This document shows positions 24,885 to 33,375 of a DNA stretch of 56,558 bases, piece after piece. The stretch covers positions 1 to 56,558 of the forward strand of contig VGCZ01000033.1 of the NCBI GenBank assembly GCA_016869975.1, given 5' to 3'. Under the pieces are notes generated by a model. It was given only the letters and a program-made list of their open reading frames with translations, had not been told where the DNA came from and made no database searches. The stretch is from Alphaproteobacteria bacterium. GTDB lineage: Bacteria > Pseudomonadota > Alphaproteobacteria > Reyranellales > Reyranellaceae. Position 1 is the stretch's first letter. The number at the start of each line of letters is the position of its first letter. The position numbers were made by a program, and so were the translations under genes.

Positions 24885-25631
24885 GTGAAGAATGACCCGT
24901 TCGATTTCACCGGCAAGGTGGCGCTGGTCACCGGCGGCAGCCGCGGCATGGGCCGGCAGATGGTGCTGGCCTTCGCCCAACGCGGCGCCGACGTGGTGAT
25001 CACCAGCCGCAAGCTGGACTCCTGCGAGAAGGTCGCCGCCGAGGTCAGGGCGATGGGCCGCCGCGCGCTGCCCTATGCCTGCAACGTGGCGCGCTGGGAA
25101 GAGCTCGACGGGCTGGTCGACGCGGCCTACGCCGCCTTCGGCAAGATCGACATCCTCGTGTGCAACGCCGGCTCCTCGCCGATCGCGCCGTCCTCGGTCG
25201 AGACCAGCGAGCAGCTCTTCGACCGAGTGATCTCGCTGAACTTCAAGGGCCCGTTCCGCCTCAATGCGCTGGTCGGCAGCCGCATGGTCAAGGGCGACGG
25301 CGGCTGCATCATCAACGTCAGCAGCGTGGGCGCGCTGCGTCCGCGACCGCAGATCATCCCCTATGCCGGCGCCAAGGCCGGGCTGAACGCGATGACCGTG
25401 GGCTTCGCTTTCGAGTTCGGCCCCAAGGTGCGGGTCAACACCATCTCGCCCGGCCGCTTCCTCACCGACATCGCCGACGCCTGGCCCGAGGAGCACAAGA
25501 AGAACGCCACCGCCGCGCTCAAGCGCAGCGGCCAGCCGGAGGAGATCGTCACCGCCGCGCTCTACCTGGCGAGCGACGCCTCGTCGTTCACGACGGGATC
25601 GAACATCCAGGTCGACGGCGGCATCGCCTGA
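24885..25631 (+). CDS. Short-chain dehydrogenase/reductase (SDR)
   Basis: The 248-residue classical SDR has the cofactor motif TGGSRGMG (16-23), a structural NAG motif in VCNAGSS, a catalytic Ser in INVSSVGA, and the YxxxK pair in PYAGAKAG. The C-terminal SPGRF and SFTTGSNIQVDGG complete the family pattern. It reduces or oxidises an unknown alcohol or ketone. The GTG start at 24885 follows AAGGGAGCG and the next codons match the family (FDFTGKVALVTGG). It is divergent from the cupin gene. Confidence 0.9.
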   Translation: MKNDPFDFTGKVALVTGGSRGMGRQMVLAFAQRGADVVITSRKLDSCEKVAAEVRAMGRRALPYACNVARWEELDGLVDAAYAAFGKIDILVCNAGSSPIAPSSVETSEQLFDRVISLNFKGPFRLNALVGSRMVKGDGGCIINVSSVGALRPRPQIIPYAGAKAGLNAMTVGFAFEFGPKVRVNTISPGRFLTDIADAWPEEHKKNATAALKRSGQPEEIVTAALYLASDASSFTTGSNIQVDGGIA

Positions 25632-25638
25632 ACCGGGA

Positions 25639-26436
25639 TCAGCCGTAGAGCGTGAGGAGACCTCGAGCGCTGACATAGAGGCCCGCGGCGATCACGAAGC
25701 CCGCGAACAGCCGGGTCAGGATCGTCTTGTGGCGCGCGAGCAACGCGTTGGCGCGGGCGCCCAGCAGCGCGCCGACCGCGCCGCCGGCGATCAGCAGGCC
25801 GGCGGTGGGCCAGTCGATCAGGCCGGACCAGGCGTAGCTCGACGCCGAGGCCAGCCCGAAGGCGGCGACGGCGATGAGAGAGGCGCTGGTCGCGGCCTGC
25901 AGGCTCATGCCCGTCGCCATCATCAGCCCCGGCACGATCAGGAAGCCGCCGCCGATTCCGAAAAAGCCGGACAGCGCGCCGACCCCGGCGCCCAGGCCGA
26001 CGAGGCGCGGCACCAAGCGCGGCGCGCTTTCGCGCGTCAGCCAGACATCGTCGCCGCCGGCCCGCTTGGATCGCAGCATCAGCGCGCCGACCACGATCAT
26101 GACAAGGCCGAAGAGCGCCAGCAGCTTCTGGCCGTCGGTCGCCTTGCCGACGGCGGCGCCGAGCAGCGCACCGCCGACGCCCGCGACGCTGAACACCGTC
26201 GCGCAGGGCCAGTGGATGCGCGTGCGTCGGGCGTGCAGCCCGAGACCGACGGCGGCATTGGCGGCGACGGCCAGCGCGGCGGTGCCGACCGCGGCGTGGG
26301 TCGAGGGCATGCCGACGAGATAGACGAGCAAGGGCACGGCGAGGATCGACCCGCCGCCGCCGATGAGCGCGAGGACGATGCCGATGACGACGCCGGAGCC
26401 GAGCGCCAGCGCCGCCGGGGCGAACGCCGCGATCAT
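25639..26436 (-). CDS. TauE/SafE family anion (sulfite/organosulfur) exporter
   Basis: The 265-residue integral membrane protein has about eight hydrophobic segments in two repeats, each opening with a Gly-rich loop (ALIGGGGSILAVPLL and GFFGIGGGFLIVPGL), the signature of TauE/SafE transporters. Family members export sulfite, sulfoacetate or related anions. It overlaps the rhodanese gene stop by four bases and lies in a bigR-type cluster, which supports export of sulfite made during persulfide oxidation. Confidence 0.88.
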   Translation of the reverse strand: MIAAFAPAALALGSGVVIGIVLALIGGGGSILAVPLLVYLVGMPSTHAAVGTAALAVAANAAVGLGLHARRTRIHWPCATVFSVAGVGGALLGAAVGKATDGQKLLALFGLVMIVVGALMLRSKRAGGDDVWLTRESAPRLVPRLVGLGAGVGALSGFFGIGGGFLIVPGLMMATGMSLQAATSASLIAVAAFGLASASSYAWSGLIDWPTAGLLIAGGAVGALLGARANALLARHKTILTRLFAGFVIAAGLYVSARGLLTLYG

Positions 26437-26960
26437 GCCGCGGCGGCCTTCGCCGCCCGGTTCCAAGGCATCACGGCCAGCAGCTTGGCCATGCCGCACC
26501 AGCCGCTGACGCCCGCGAACACGAGGCCGGCGCCGACGAAGGCGGACAGGGCGATGAAGGCGGGCGCCACGGTCACGGCCAAGATCACGCCGAGCACCAC
26601 CAGGCTGCCAGCCGTGATCTGGACCTGGCGCATGATCTCGATCGGCTGGGAGCGGTCGGCCGCCACCGGTAGCCCGGCCTTCTTCCACGCCTCGATGCCG
26701 CCTTCGAGGATGTAGGCGTCGCAGATCGCGGCCTCGGCCAGTCGCTGCGCGTTGGCCTGGGTACGCGCGCCGGACCGGCAGTGGAAGATGAGCGCCTGAG
26801 CGCCGCCAGCGTCGATCGTCGCCAGTCGCGACAGCGCCTCGTGCCGCGCGCCCGGCACACGTTCGCGCCTATGCTCGTCGAGCTCGCGGATGTCGACGAG
26901 GATCGCGCCCTGGTCGATGAGTTGTTTGGCCGCCCGCGGGTCGATGGTGGGAAGTGTCAT
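26433..26960 (-). CDS. Rhodanese domain protein with membrane anchor (YgaP-like)
   Basis: The 175-residue protein has a rhodanese domain (residues 5-105) with active-site loop CRSGART, where the Cys carries a persulfide. A DUF2892-type tail with two hydrophobic segments follows (about 112-155), as in YgaP. It is expected to sit at the inner membrane and transfer sulfane sulfur. It is translationally coupled to the exporter gene (4-bp overlap) and directly follows the BigR-like regulator gene on the same strand. Confidence 0.9.
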   Translation of the reverse strand: MTLPTIDPRAAKQLIDQGAILVDIRELDEHRRERVPGARHEALSRLATIDAGGAQALIFHCRSGARTQANAQRLAEAAICDAYILEGGIEAWKKAGLPVAADRSQPIEIMRQVQITAGSLVVLGVILAVTVAPAFIALSAFVGAGLVFAGVSGWCGMAKLLAVMPWNRAAKAAAA

Positions 26961-26984
26961 GGTCGATCCTTTCGAGTGAGGGGT

Positions 26985-27305
26985 TCAGTCGCGGCAATAG
27001 AGTCGGTGCAGCGTCGACAGCAACGTGCCGATGCGAGGATCGGCGATCCGGTACCAGATCGTCTGCGACTCGCGGCGGAAAGTGACGATGCCCTCGTCGC
27101 GCATGCGGGCGAGGTGCTGGGAGAGGGCCGATTGCGACAGGCTCACGTCCTTCGCCAGGGCGCCGACCGTCGCTTCGCCGTCCTCCACGAGCCGGCACAG
27201 GATCAGCAGGCGCCGATCGTTGGCCAACGCGCGCAAGATGTCGGCGACCTCGGCGGCTCTGCCTTCCAGCGCCTTCGTGTCGATGCGGGTTGTTGCCGTC
27301 GCCAT
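26985..27305 (-). CDS. bigR: BigR-like ArsR-family persulfide-sensing repressor
   Basis: The 106-residue winged-helix protein is a paralogue of the regulator at 8108. It shares LRALANDRRLLILCRL, SQSALSQHLARMR and ESQTIWYRI. Cys37 and Cys104 match the sensing cysteines of BigR/SqrR. Its neighbours (rhodanese, TauE exporter, divergent persulfide dioxygenase-like gene) are the known bigR cluster. The start at 27305 has GGAAA upstream; an in-frame ATG at 27320 is also possible. The tandem operator at 27322-27350 lies right upstream, suggesting autoregulation and control of the divergent gene. Confidence 0.88.
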   Translation of the reverse strand: MATATTRIDTKALEGRAAEVADILRALANDRRLLILCRLVEDGEATVGALAKDVSLSQSALSQHLARMRDEGIVTFRRESQTIWYRIADPRIGTLLSTLHRLYCRD

Positions 27306-27321
27306 TGTTATTTCCGTCATT

Positions 27322-27350
27322 TTAGGTATTGCTAATTTAGTCAAGACTAA
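27322..27350. promoter_or_regulatory. Tandem operator TTAG-N6-CTAA (copy 2)
   Basis: TTAG GTATTG CTAA (27322-27335) and TTAG TCAAGA CTAA (27337-27350) are two perfect sites with a 15-bp period. They sit between the divergent bigR-like and blh-like genes. The second contains the palindrome TTAGTC-AA-GACTAA. The layout is the same as at 8454. Confidence 0.8.
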
Positions 27351-27386
27351 TACATATGTCAAGTAACCACCCTGGAGGCACAACAG

Positions 27387-28265
27387 ATGACGCCCCAACC
27401 CGACATCGAGGCTTTCTTCGACGAGGCGACGTTTACCGTCAGCTATCTGGTTGCCGATCCGGCCGCCGGCCGGGCCGCGATCGTCGACCCGGTCCTCGAC
27501 TACGACCATCGCGCCGGCAAAGTATCGACCGGTTCCGCCGACAGGCTTCTCACGCGGATCGCCGAACGCGGCCACCGGGTCGACTGGATCCTCGAGACCC
27601 ATGCCCATGCAGATCACTTGAGCGCCGCGCAGTACCTGAAGGCGCGCACCGGCGCCGCCATCGCGATCGGCGAGCACATCCGCGACGTGCAGCGCATCTT
27701 CGCGCCGGTGTTCAACGCCGTCGATGTCGGCGGCGAGGGACGGGAGTTCGATCGCCTGCTGCGCGACGGCGAGCGGCTGAAGCTGGGTGGTCTGCAGATC
27801 GAGGTGATGCATTTGCCCGGCCACACGCCGGCGGATGTCGCCTATCGCGTGGGCGACGCCGTCTTCGTCGGCGACACGATCTTCATGCCCGACTACGGCA
27901 CGGCGCGCGCTGACTTCCCTGGTGGTGACGCGGCGACGCTGTACGCGTCGATCCGGCGATTGCTGTCACTGCCGCCGGAGACCCGCCTGTTCATGTGCCA
28001 CGACTACAAGGCGCCGGGGCGCGACGCCTATGCCTGGGAGACGACCGTGGCTGAGCAACGGCGCGCCAACGTCCATGTGCGCGACGGCGTCGATCAGGAT
28101 GCGTTCGTGGCGATGCGCAAGCGGCGCGACGCGACGCTGGCGGCGCCAGTCCTGCTGCTGCCGTCGATCCAGGTCAACATCCGCGCCGGTCGGCTGCCGC
28201 CGGCCGACGCCAACGGGACGCGCTATTTGCGCATCCCGCTGCGTGTGCCGGCCGGCGTGGCATAG
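27387..28265 (+). CDS. blh: Persulfide dioxygenase-like MBL protein (Blh / ETHE1 type)
   Basis: The 292-residue metallo-beta-lactamase-fold protein has THAHADHLS (residues 71-79), LPGHTPADVAY, FVGDTIFMPDYGTAR and MCHDYK, the mononuclear-iron site pattern of ETHE1/Blh persulfide dioxygenases. These oxidise glutathione persulfide to sulfite. It is transcribed divergently from bigR with the tandem operator between them, so it is probably derepressed by persulfide. A GGAGG ribosome binding site is present. Confidence 0.9.
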   Translation: MTPQPDIEAFFDEATFTVSYLVADPAAGRAAIVDPVLDYDHRAGKVSTGSADRLLTRIAERGHRVDWILETHAHADHLSAAQYLKARTGAAIAIGEHIRDVQRIFAPVFNAVDVGGEGREFDRLLRDGERLKLGGLQIEVMHLPGHTPADVAYRVGDAVFVGDTIFMPDYGTARADFPGGDAATLYASIRRLLSLPPETRLFMCHDYKAPGRDAYAWETTVAEQRRANVHVRDGVDQDAFVAMRKRRDATLAAPVLLLPSIQVNIRAGRLPPADANGTRYLRIPLRVPAGVA

Positions 28266-28269
28266 GCCA

Positions 28270-28788
28270 CTATTCGGGATAGCGCCACGGCTTCGCCGGC
28301 TGTTGCGCCGCCTCGTCGATCGTCCAGTGCGGGATTGACAGGCCGGGCGCCACGTCGGCGAAGACCATGCGCATGCGGCTGCCGATGCCGACGCGCTTGA
28401 CCATGTCCAGCGGGGCCAGCTTGCCATCAGGCATCGCGAGATTGCCGACGACGCGCAGCGCATGATGCTCGGTCGGCTTTCCCTTCTGCGTGTCGAGGTC
28501 GACCAGCAGGATCAGATAGGGCGTGAACTGCTTGAACGCCGGCTGGATGGCGTGGTGCACCTCGGAGTAGGAGTGCACCGCGCCCTTGCCCTCGACCCGC
28601 GTCCAGGTCGACTTGGCGTGGCCGCAGAACGGGCAGCCGGTGGTCGGCGGATAGCGCAGCAGCCCGCAGGAATCGCAGCGCTGCAGGTGGAAGTCGTGCG
28701 CCGCGCAATACTTGAAGTATGCGAGGTTCTCGAGGTCGAGATCGTTGATCTCCAGCGGCATGCCGAGATAGGTGGCGGAAACAGCCAT
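28270..28788 (-). CDS. Zn-ribbon OB-fold (DUF35) protein
   Basis: The 172-residue protein has a rubredoxin-like zinc ribbon (CDSCGLLRYPP and CPFCG, about residues 38-56) followed by an OB-fold with KGAVHSYSEVHHAIQPAF. These DUF35 proteins act as partners of thiolase-like or lipid-transfer aldolase enzymes and may channel acyl-CoA. The thiolase-like gene lies 14 bp upstream on the same strand, which supports a two-subunit complex. Confidence 0.85.
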   Translation of the reverse strand: MAVSATYLGMPLEINDLDLENLAYFKYCAAHDFHLQRCDSCGLLRYPPTTGCPFCGHAKSTWTRVEGKGAVHSYSEVHHAIQPAFKQFTPYLILLVDLDTQKGKPTEHHALRVVGNLAMPDGKLAPLDMVKRVGIGSRMRMVFADVAPGLSIPHWTIDEAAQQPAKPWRYPE

Positions 28789-28802
28789 GTGCGTGTCCTC
28801 CC

Positions 28803-30062
28803 TCAGGCGCCGCGGCGCATGACCATCGCCGAGCCCGTGCCGGGCATCGCCCAGCCGAGATTGGCGCTGACCTCGACGTTCTTCACCTGGCGGCAGCCGC
28901 CGGGCCGGTAGTCGTAGGTATGCTGGCGCTTGCCGTCAGGCCCGATGGGACATGAGTCATCGACGTCGTGGCGCAGCTGCCGCACGTTTTCGACCACCAT
29001 GTTCACGCCGTGCGTATAGCCCTCGCAGAGATGGCCGCCGCTGGTGTTGTTGGGCCGCCTGCCACCCAGCCGCATGGTGCCGTCGCTGACGTAGTACCCG
29101 CCCTCGCCCTTCTTGCAGAAGCCGTAGTCCTCGAGCTGCAGCATGGTGGTGAAGGTGAAGGCGTCGTAGGAGCCGGTAATGTCGACGTCCTCGGGGCCGA
29201 CGCCGGCGTTGGGCCACAGGATGTCCTTGGCGTAGTGGCCAGCCACGGTGGAGATCGGGCCACACTGATAGTGCATGTCCATACGCGGCTTGTTGCAGCG
29301 GCCGACAACGCCCCTGATCAACACCGGCGTGTGCTTGCAATCCTTGGCGCGGTCGGCCGAGGTGATGATGATCGCCGTGCCGTTGTCGGTCTCGACGCAG
29401 CAGTCGAGCAGGTGCAGCGGCTTGCAGATCATGCGGCTGTTGAGCACGTCTTCGACCGTCACGCGCTCCTTGTAATAGGCCTTGGGGTTGTTGCCGGCGT
29501 GCTCGCTGTGGATCGCCTTCACGGCGGCGACCTGCGCTGGCGTCGTGCCGTAATCGTGCATGTGGCGCATGAAGCTCAGGCTGAACATCTGCCCGGCGCT
29601 CTGCCAGCCATAGGCGCGGCCGTGCAGCATGTCGCCCTGGACCGGTGCGGCGGCGCGCGCGCCGGTGCCGCCGATGCGGACCTGCGAGAAGCCGTTCATG
29701 GCGCGGAAGATCACGACGGTCTTGCACATGCCGGCCTCGATCAGGCCGATCGCCATGCCGCACAGCGCCTCGGTCGAGGAGCCGCCGCCGAAGACGTCCA
29801 TGTAGAAGTTGAGCCGAATGCCGAGATCGCCGGCGATGAACGGCCCGAAGGTCGAATCGCCGGACTGGTAGGACAGCATGCCGTCGATGTCGGAGGGCTT
29901 CAGGCCGGCGTCGGCGATGGCGTTGCGCACCGCCCAGGTACCCAGCGCGCGCGTCGTGATGCCGGAGCCGCGGGTGTAGGTCGTCTCGCCGACGCCGACG
30001 ATCGCGTACTTGTCTCGGAGATATTTCGGGCTGGTGGTATCGACATCTGCCGGCAACGGCAT
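28803..30062 (-). CDS. Thiolase-like protein (SCP-x / lipid-transfer type)
   Basis: The 419-residue protein has thiolase-superfamily features: KYAIVGVGETTYTRGSG, a glycine-rich GGGSSTEALCGMAIGLIE with the candidate nucleophile Cys near residue 100, and a terminal GGHLCEGYTHG. It belongs to the branch that pairs with DUF35 zinc-ribbon proteins and is involved in acyl-CoA or sterol side-chain breakdown or retro-aldol cleavage. The substrate is not shown by context. It is co-directional with its likely partner immediately downstream. Confidence 0.85.
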   Translation of the reverse strand: MPLPADVDTTSPKYLRDKYAIVGVGETTYTRGSGITTRALGTWAVRNAIADAGLKPSDIDGMLSYQSGDSTFGPFIAGDLGIRLNFYMDVFGGGSSTEALCGMAIGLIEAGMCKTVVIFRAMNGFSQVRIGGTGARAAAPVQGDMLHGRAYGWQSAGQMFSLSFMRHMHDYGTTPAQVAAVKAIHSEHAGNNPKAYYKERVTVEDVLNSRMICKPLHLLDCCVETDNGTAIIITSADRAKDCKHTPVLIRGVVGRCNKPRMDMHYQCGPISTVAGHYAKDILWPNAGVGPEDVDITGSYDAFTFTTMLQLEDYGFCKKGEGGYYVSDGTMRLGGRRPNNTSGGHLCEGYTHGVNMVVENVRQLRHDVDDSCPIGPDGKRQHTYDYRPGGCRQVKNVEVSANLGWAMPGTGSAMVMRRGA

Positions 30063-30157
30063 GGGCGCTCTCCCTCGTTGATTCTCAAGACAGTGTATCG
30101 CGGCCGCCGGGACGCGCTAGGATCGAGGCAACGAGCATCACGCATGGGAGGGGCGCA

Positions 30158-31039
30158 ATGGACGCGGTGAAGATCGGCGATGCGACGGTCACGCGCATCG
30201 AGGAAACCTACGAGCCGAACTTCGACGCGGCCAGGTTCTTCGCCGACTGGCGGCCGGAGATCGTCGAGAAGCACCGCGACTGGATGCTGCCCAACCACTT
30301 CGACCCCAAGAGCGGCATGATCAAGCTCAGCGTGCACAGCTGGCTGATCACCGTGGGCGGCAAGCGCATCCTGATCGATGGCTGCGTCGGCAACCACAAG
30401 CCGCGCCCGCTGCGCAAGATGTGGGACATGATGAACACGCCCTATCTGGAGCGCCTGGCGGCGGCGGGCGTGAAGCCGGAACAGGTCGATATCGTGATGT
30501 GCACCCACCTGCACATGGACCATGTCGGCTGGAACACGCGGCTGGAGAACGGACGCTGGGTGCCGACCTTCCCCAACGCCAAGTACGTCTTCAGCCGCGC
30601 CGACTACGATCACTACCTCAAGCTCGACAGCGATCCGGCCACCGGCCCGGTCAACCAAGGCTCGTTCCGCGACAGCGTCCTGCCGGTCGTCGAGGCGCGG
30701 CTGTCGCAGATGGTCGAGGGTGCGCACACGGTCGACGAGCACCTCTCGCTCGACCCGAGGCCGGGTCATACGCCCGGCACGGTGGCGATCAACCTCGCCT
30801 CGCGCGGCCAGAAGGCGTTGTTCTGCGGCGACATCCTGCACCACGCCATCCAGGTCTATCACCCGGAGTGGAACAGCTTCGCCTGCGCCGACCAGGTCAA
30901 CGCCCGCAAGAGCCGCCGCCAGGTGCTGGAGGATTGCGCCGGGTCTGGCGCGCTGCTGATGCCGGCGCATTTCGGCGCGCCGTTCGTCTGTCGCGTCGAT
31001 CACAAGGGCGAGAGCTTTACGCCGCGCTTCGGCGCCTGA
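30158..31039 (+). CDS. MBL-fold metallo-hydrolase
   Basis: The 293-residue protein carries the metallo-beta-lactamase motif THLHMDHVGW (near residue 111), a second metal site PGHTPGTVAI, and LFCGDILHHAIQVYHPEW. The pattern is that of the lactonase / methyl parathion hydrolase-like branch and binds two metals. Substrate is unknown. GGGAGGGG precedes the start. It is divergent from the thiolase gene. Confidence 0.85.
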   Translation: MDAVKIGDATVTRIEETYEPNFDAARFFADWRPEIVEKHRDWMLPNHFDPKSGMIKLSVHSWLITVGGKRILIDGCVGNHKPRPLRKMWDMMNTPYLERLAAAGVKPEQVDIVMCTHLHMDHVGWNTRLENGRWVPTFPNAKYVFSRADYDHYLKLDSDPATGPVNQGSFRDSVLPVVEARLSQMVEGAHTVDEHLSLDPRPGHTPGTVAINLASRGQKALFCGDILHHAIQVYHPEWNSFACADQVNARKSRRQVLEDCAGSGALLMPAHFGAPFVCRVDHKGESFTPRFGA

Positions 31040-31107
31040 TTCGTTGAAGCCGGCGGCCGCCGCGGGTACAGTATGTCGGAGACCTTTGCGCGTTTGACGG
31101 AACCACA

Positions 31108-32262
31108 ATGCGTCTGTTCGGGGCCCTGGCGTTCGCCGCGGCGTTGATGATCGGTGTCGCCGCGCGCGCCGAGCTGATCAACGGCACGCAGTTTCAGAGC
31201 GGCAACTGGAAGGGTGCCGCCTACACCAACGACAACACCGGCCGCTTCTCGCATTGTGCCATGAGCACGGCGTATCAGAGCGGCATCTCGATGTTCTTCG
31301 CCATCTCCGAGAACTACACGTGGCGGATCGGCTGGAGCAACACGAGCTGGAATCTCAACCTCAACCAGACCTACACGGTCTCGCTGAGCGTGGACGGCGT
31401 CAGCGCCGGCGCGGTGCAGGCCAAGGCGGTCAACCGTCAGTTCTTCATCGCCGAGCTGCCGGCGCAGACCACCCTGTTCGACCTGTTCCGCCGCGGCAAT
31501 CAGCTGACCATGGTGACGGGTAACGATCGCTTTCAGTTCAGCCTGCTGGGCACCAACGCGGCGCTGACCGTGCTGATCAACTGCACGCGAACCCAGCTGG
31601 CGTCCGCTCCGGCGCAGCCGCGCCCACCGCAACCGGGGACGGATCGCCCGGGACCGATCACGACGCCGCAGCCGGCGAATCCGCGGCCGACGCAGCCTTC
31701 GGCCCAGCCGACTCCGTCATCGGCGCCTCCGCCGGCCAACCCGCGACGGCTGTGGCCGGAGAGCACGGCGCAACAGCGCGTCGAGGCCGCGCGCACCCTG
31801 TCGGCGATCCTCGCCACGCCGGCCATGCAGGGGTTCCGGCCGATGAGCGAACGCGAGGCGATCGACCGCGATCTCGCGCAATCGGCGCGCGCCGACCTGA
31901 CGTGGCGCTCCGACCTTCTGACCGGGGCGCTGGACATCGTGCCGGCACAAAGCGGGCTGAGCGCTTCGGCCATCGCCGGCACCATCATCGCCGCCGACCG
32001 CCGCGCCTGCGCCGGCGGACGCTTCGATTCGGGCACGACGGCAGACCCACGCTCGCAGCGTGTCGCGCGCCTGTTCACCACCTGCGAGGCCTCGCTGCGC
32101 ACGACCGAGGCGCGCTACATGGTGGTGCCGATGGCCGACGGCGCCAGCCACTACGTCTTCGCCATGGTCGGGCCGTCGTTCCCGAGCGGCGACGGCCGCA
32201 CCGAGGTCGCCAAGATGGCCGACGAGCTGCGCCAGGCCGTGCTCGACGTGGTGCGCCAGTAG
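31108..32262 (+). CDS. Secreted protein of unknown function with Pro-rich linker
   Basis: The 384-residue protein has a signal peptide (cleavage near ARA-E, residue 20). An N-terminal beta-rich region (20-165) holds two cysteines (HCAMST and INCTRT). A Pro/Gln/Thr-rich linker follows (about 168-212, PQPGTDRPGP-like), then a helical C-terminal region (215-384) also with two cysteines. Each half could form one disulfide. I recognise neither half. It is probably periplasmic or surface exposed. A strong hairpin follows at 32380. Confidence 0.6.
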   Translation: MRLFGALAFAAALMIGVAARAELINGTQFQSGNWKGAAYTNDNTGRFSHCAMSTAYQSGISMFFAISENYTWRIGWSNTSWNLNLNQTYTVSLSVDGVSAGAVQAKAVNRQFFIAELPAQTTLFDLFRRGNQLTMVTGNDRFQFSLLGTNAALTVLINCTRTQLASAPAQPRPPQPGTDRPGPITTPQPANPRPTQPSAQPTPSSAPPPANPRRLWPESTAQQRVEAARTLSAILATPAMQGFRPMSEREAIDRDLAQSARADLTWRSDLLTGALDIVPAQSGLSASAIAGTIIAADRRACAGGRFDSGTTADPRSQRVARLFTTCEASLRTTEARYMVVPMADGASHYVFAMVGPSFPSGDGRTEVAKMADELRQAVLDVVRQ

Positions 32263-32379
32263 CGCGCCGATCAGGGGCCGCCGACGGCTCCGCGGGCGAT
32301 GTCTCGACGAGTTCGGTGTCCGTCTTCGGCATCCCCCATCCGCCCTTCGGGCACCGTTGCACGAGCTTGAAACGGAAAC

Positions 32380-32405
32380 GGACGCCGGTCGGGGGCCCGG
32401 CGTCC
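32380..32405. terminator. Strong hairpin downstream of the secreted-protein gene
   Basis: GGACGCCGG and CCGGCGTCC form a perfect 9-bp stem around an 8-base loop. With the inverted repeat at 32465 it occupies the 315-bp gap between convergent genes (32263-32577), which otherwise holds no gene I can support. Confidence 0.6.
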
Positions 32406-32464
32406 GCATGTCGCTATCGAAACCGCTCGAGGAGAGTCACGACCAAATCGAAAGCGTGGCGCAT

Positions 32465-32484
32465 CCTGACATGGCTTTGTCAGG
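32465..32484. terminator. Inverted repeat CCTGACA-N6-TGTCAGG
   Basis: A 7-bp perfect stem lies in the same gap, about 95 bp beyond the stop of the convergent GST gene. It may end transcription from that side. The flanking sequence is AT-richer than the rest of the window. Confidence 0.45.
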
Positions 32485-32577
32485 TTGCAAGCAAGATGTT
32501 TTCCACAAGTTATACGATAGTCTCAACTCTCCAATTTGGGACTGGCGGCGAGCAAGCGCAACAGCGTTGGCGAGGCT

Positions 32578-33306
32578 CTAAGCGACTTTCACCGGCCGGG
32601 CGCGCTGGTTGTAGAGCAGCTTGGCTCGACGGGCCTGCTCCTCGGGCGGCAACTTGGCGTTGTCGACCGAGAGGTCGGCGCCCACCGCCATGCCCTTCTG
32701 CACCGCCGGCCGTGCGCCCAGTTCCTCGTACCAGCGCTTGAAGTAGGGGAACTCCTCGATGTCCTGCCCCTGAAACTTCCAGTTGATGGTCCACGGATAG
32801 CAGATCATATCGGCGATCGTGTATTGGTCGCCGGCCAGGTACCGATGCTTGTAGAGCCGGTTGTTGAGCACGCCGTAGAGCCGGTTGACCTCGTCGGTGA
32901 AGCGGCGGATGGCGTAGCTCTGGTCGCCGTCCTTGGCCTGGTCGACGCGGCGGAAATGCCCGCACTCGCCCGACTTCGGACCCTGGTTGGCCATCTGCCA
33001 GATCAGCCACTGGTTCACGTCGTAGCGAGTGCGCAGATCCTGCGGGTAGAACTTCCCCGCCTTCTCGGCGATGTACATCATGATCGCACCGGACTCGAAG
33101 ACCACCAGCGGCTTGCCGCCATCCTTGGGCGCGTGGTCGACCATCACAGGCATGCGATGGTTGGGGTTCATCTCCAGGAATTCGTCGGTGAACTGGTCGC
33201 CGCGGCCGATATTCACCGGGACGATCTTGTAGGGCAGGCCGCATTCCTCGAGCAGGATCGTGACCTTCTTGCCATTGGGCGTTGGCCAGTAGTGCAGGTC
33301 GATCAT
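32578..33306 (-). CDS. Glutathione S-transferase family protein (YfcG/YghU-like)
   Basis: The 242-residue protein has an N-terminal thioredoxin fold (IDLHYWPTPNGKKVTILLEE) with the TPNG motif of nu-class GSTs such as YfcG, which have disulfide-bond reductase activity. NPNHRMPVMVDH and FESGAIMMYIAEK complete the glutathione site. The C-terminal helical domain follows. The start at 33306 agrees with the family. It lies downstream of the luciferase-like gene on the same strand. Confidence 0.88.
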   Translation of the reverse strand: MIDLHYWPTPNGKKVTILLEECGLPYKIVPVNIGRGDQFTDEFLEMNPNHRMPVMVDHAPKDGGKPLVVFESGAIMMYIAEKAGKFYPQDLRTRYDVNQWLIWQMANQGPKSGECGHFRRVDQAKDGDQSYAIRRFTDEVNRLYGVLNNRLYKHRYLAGDQYTIADMICYPWTINWKFQGQDIEEFPYFKRWYEELGARPAVQKGMAVGADLSVDNAKLPPEEQARRAKLLYNQRARPVKVA

Positions 33307-33375
33307 GATGGCTTCCTTCCGATCAGGAGTTGGTACAGGCGTGCAGCATACCCCCGGGCGCTCCGCTCGCAACGT

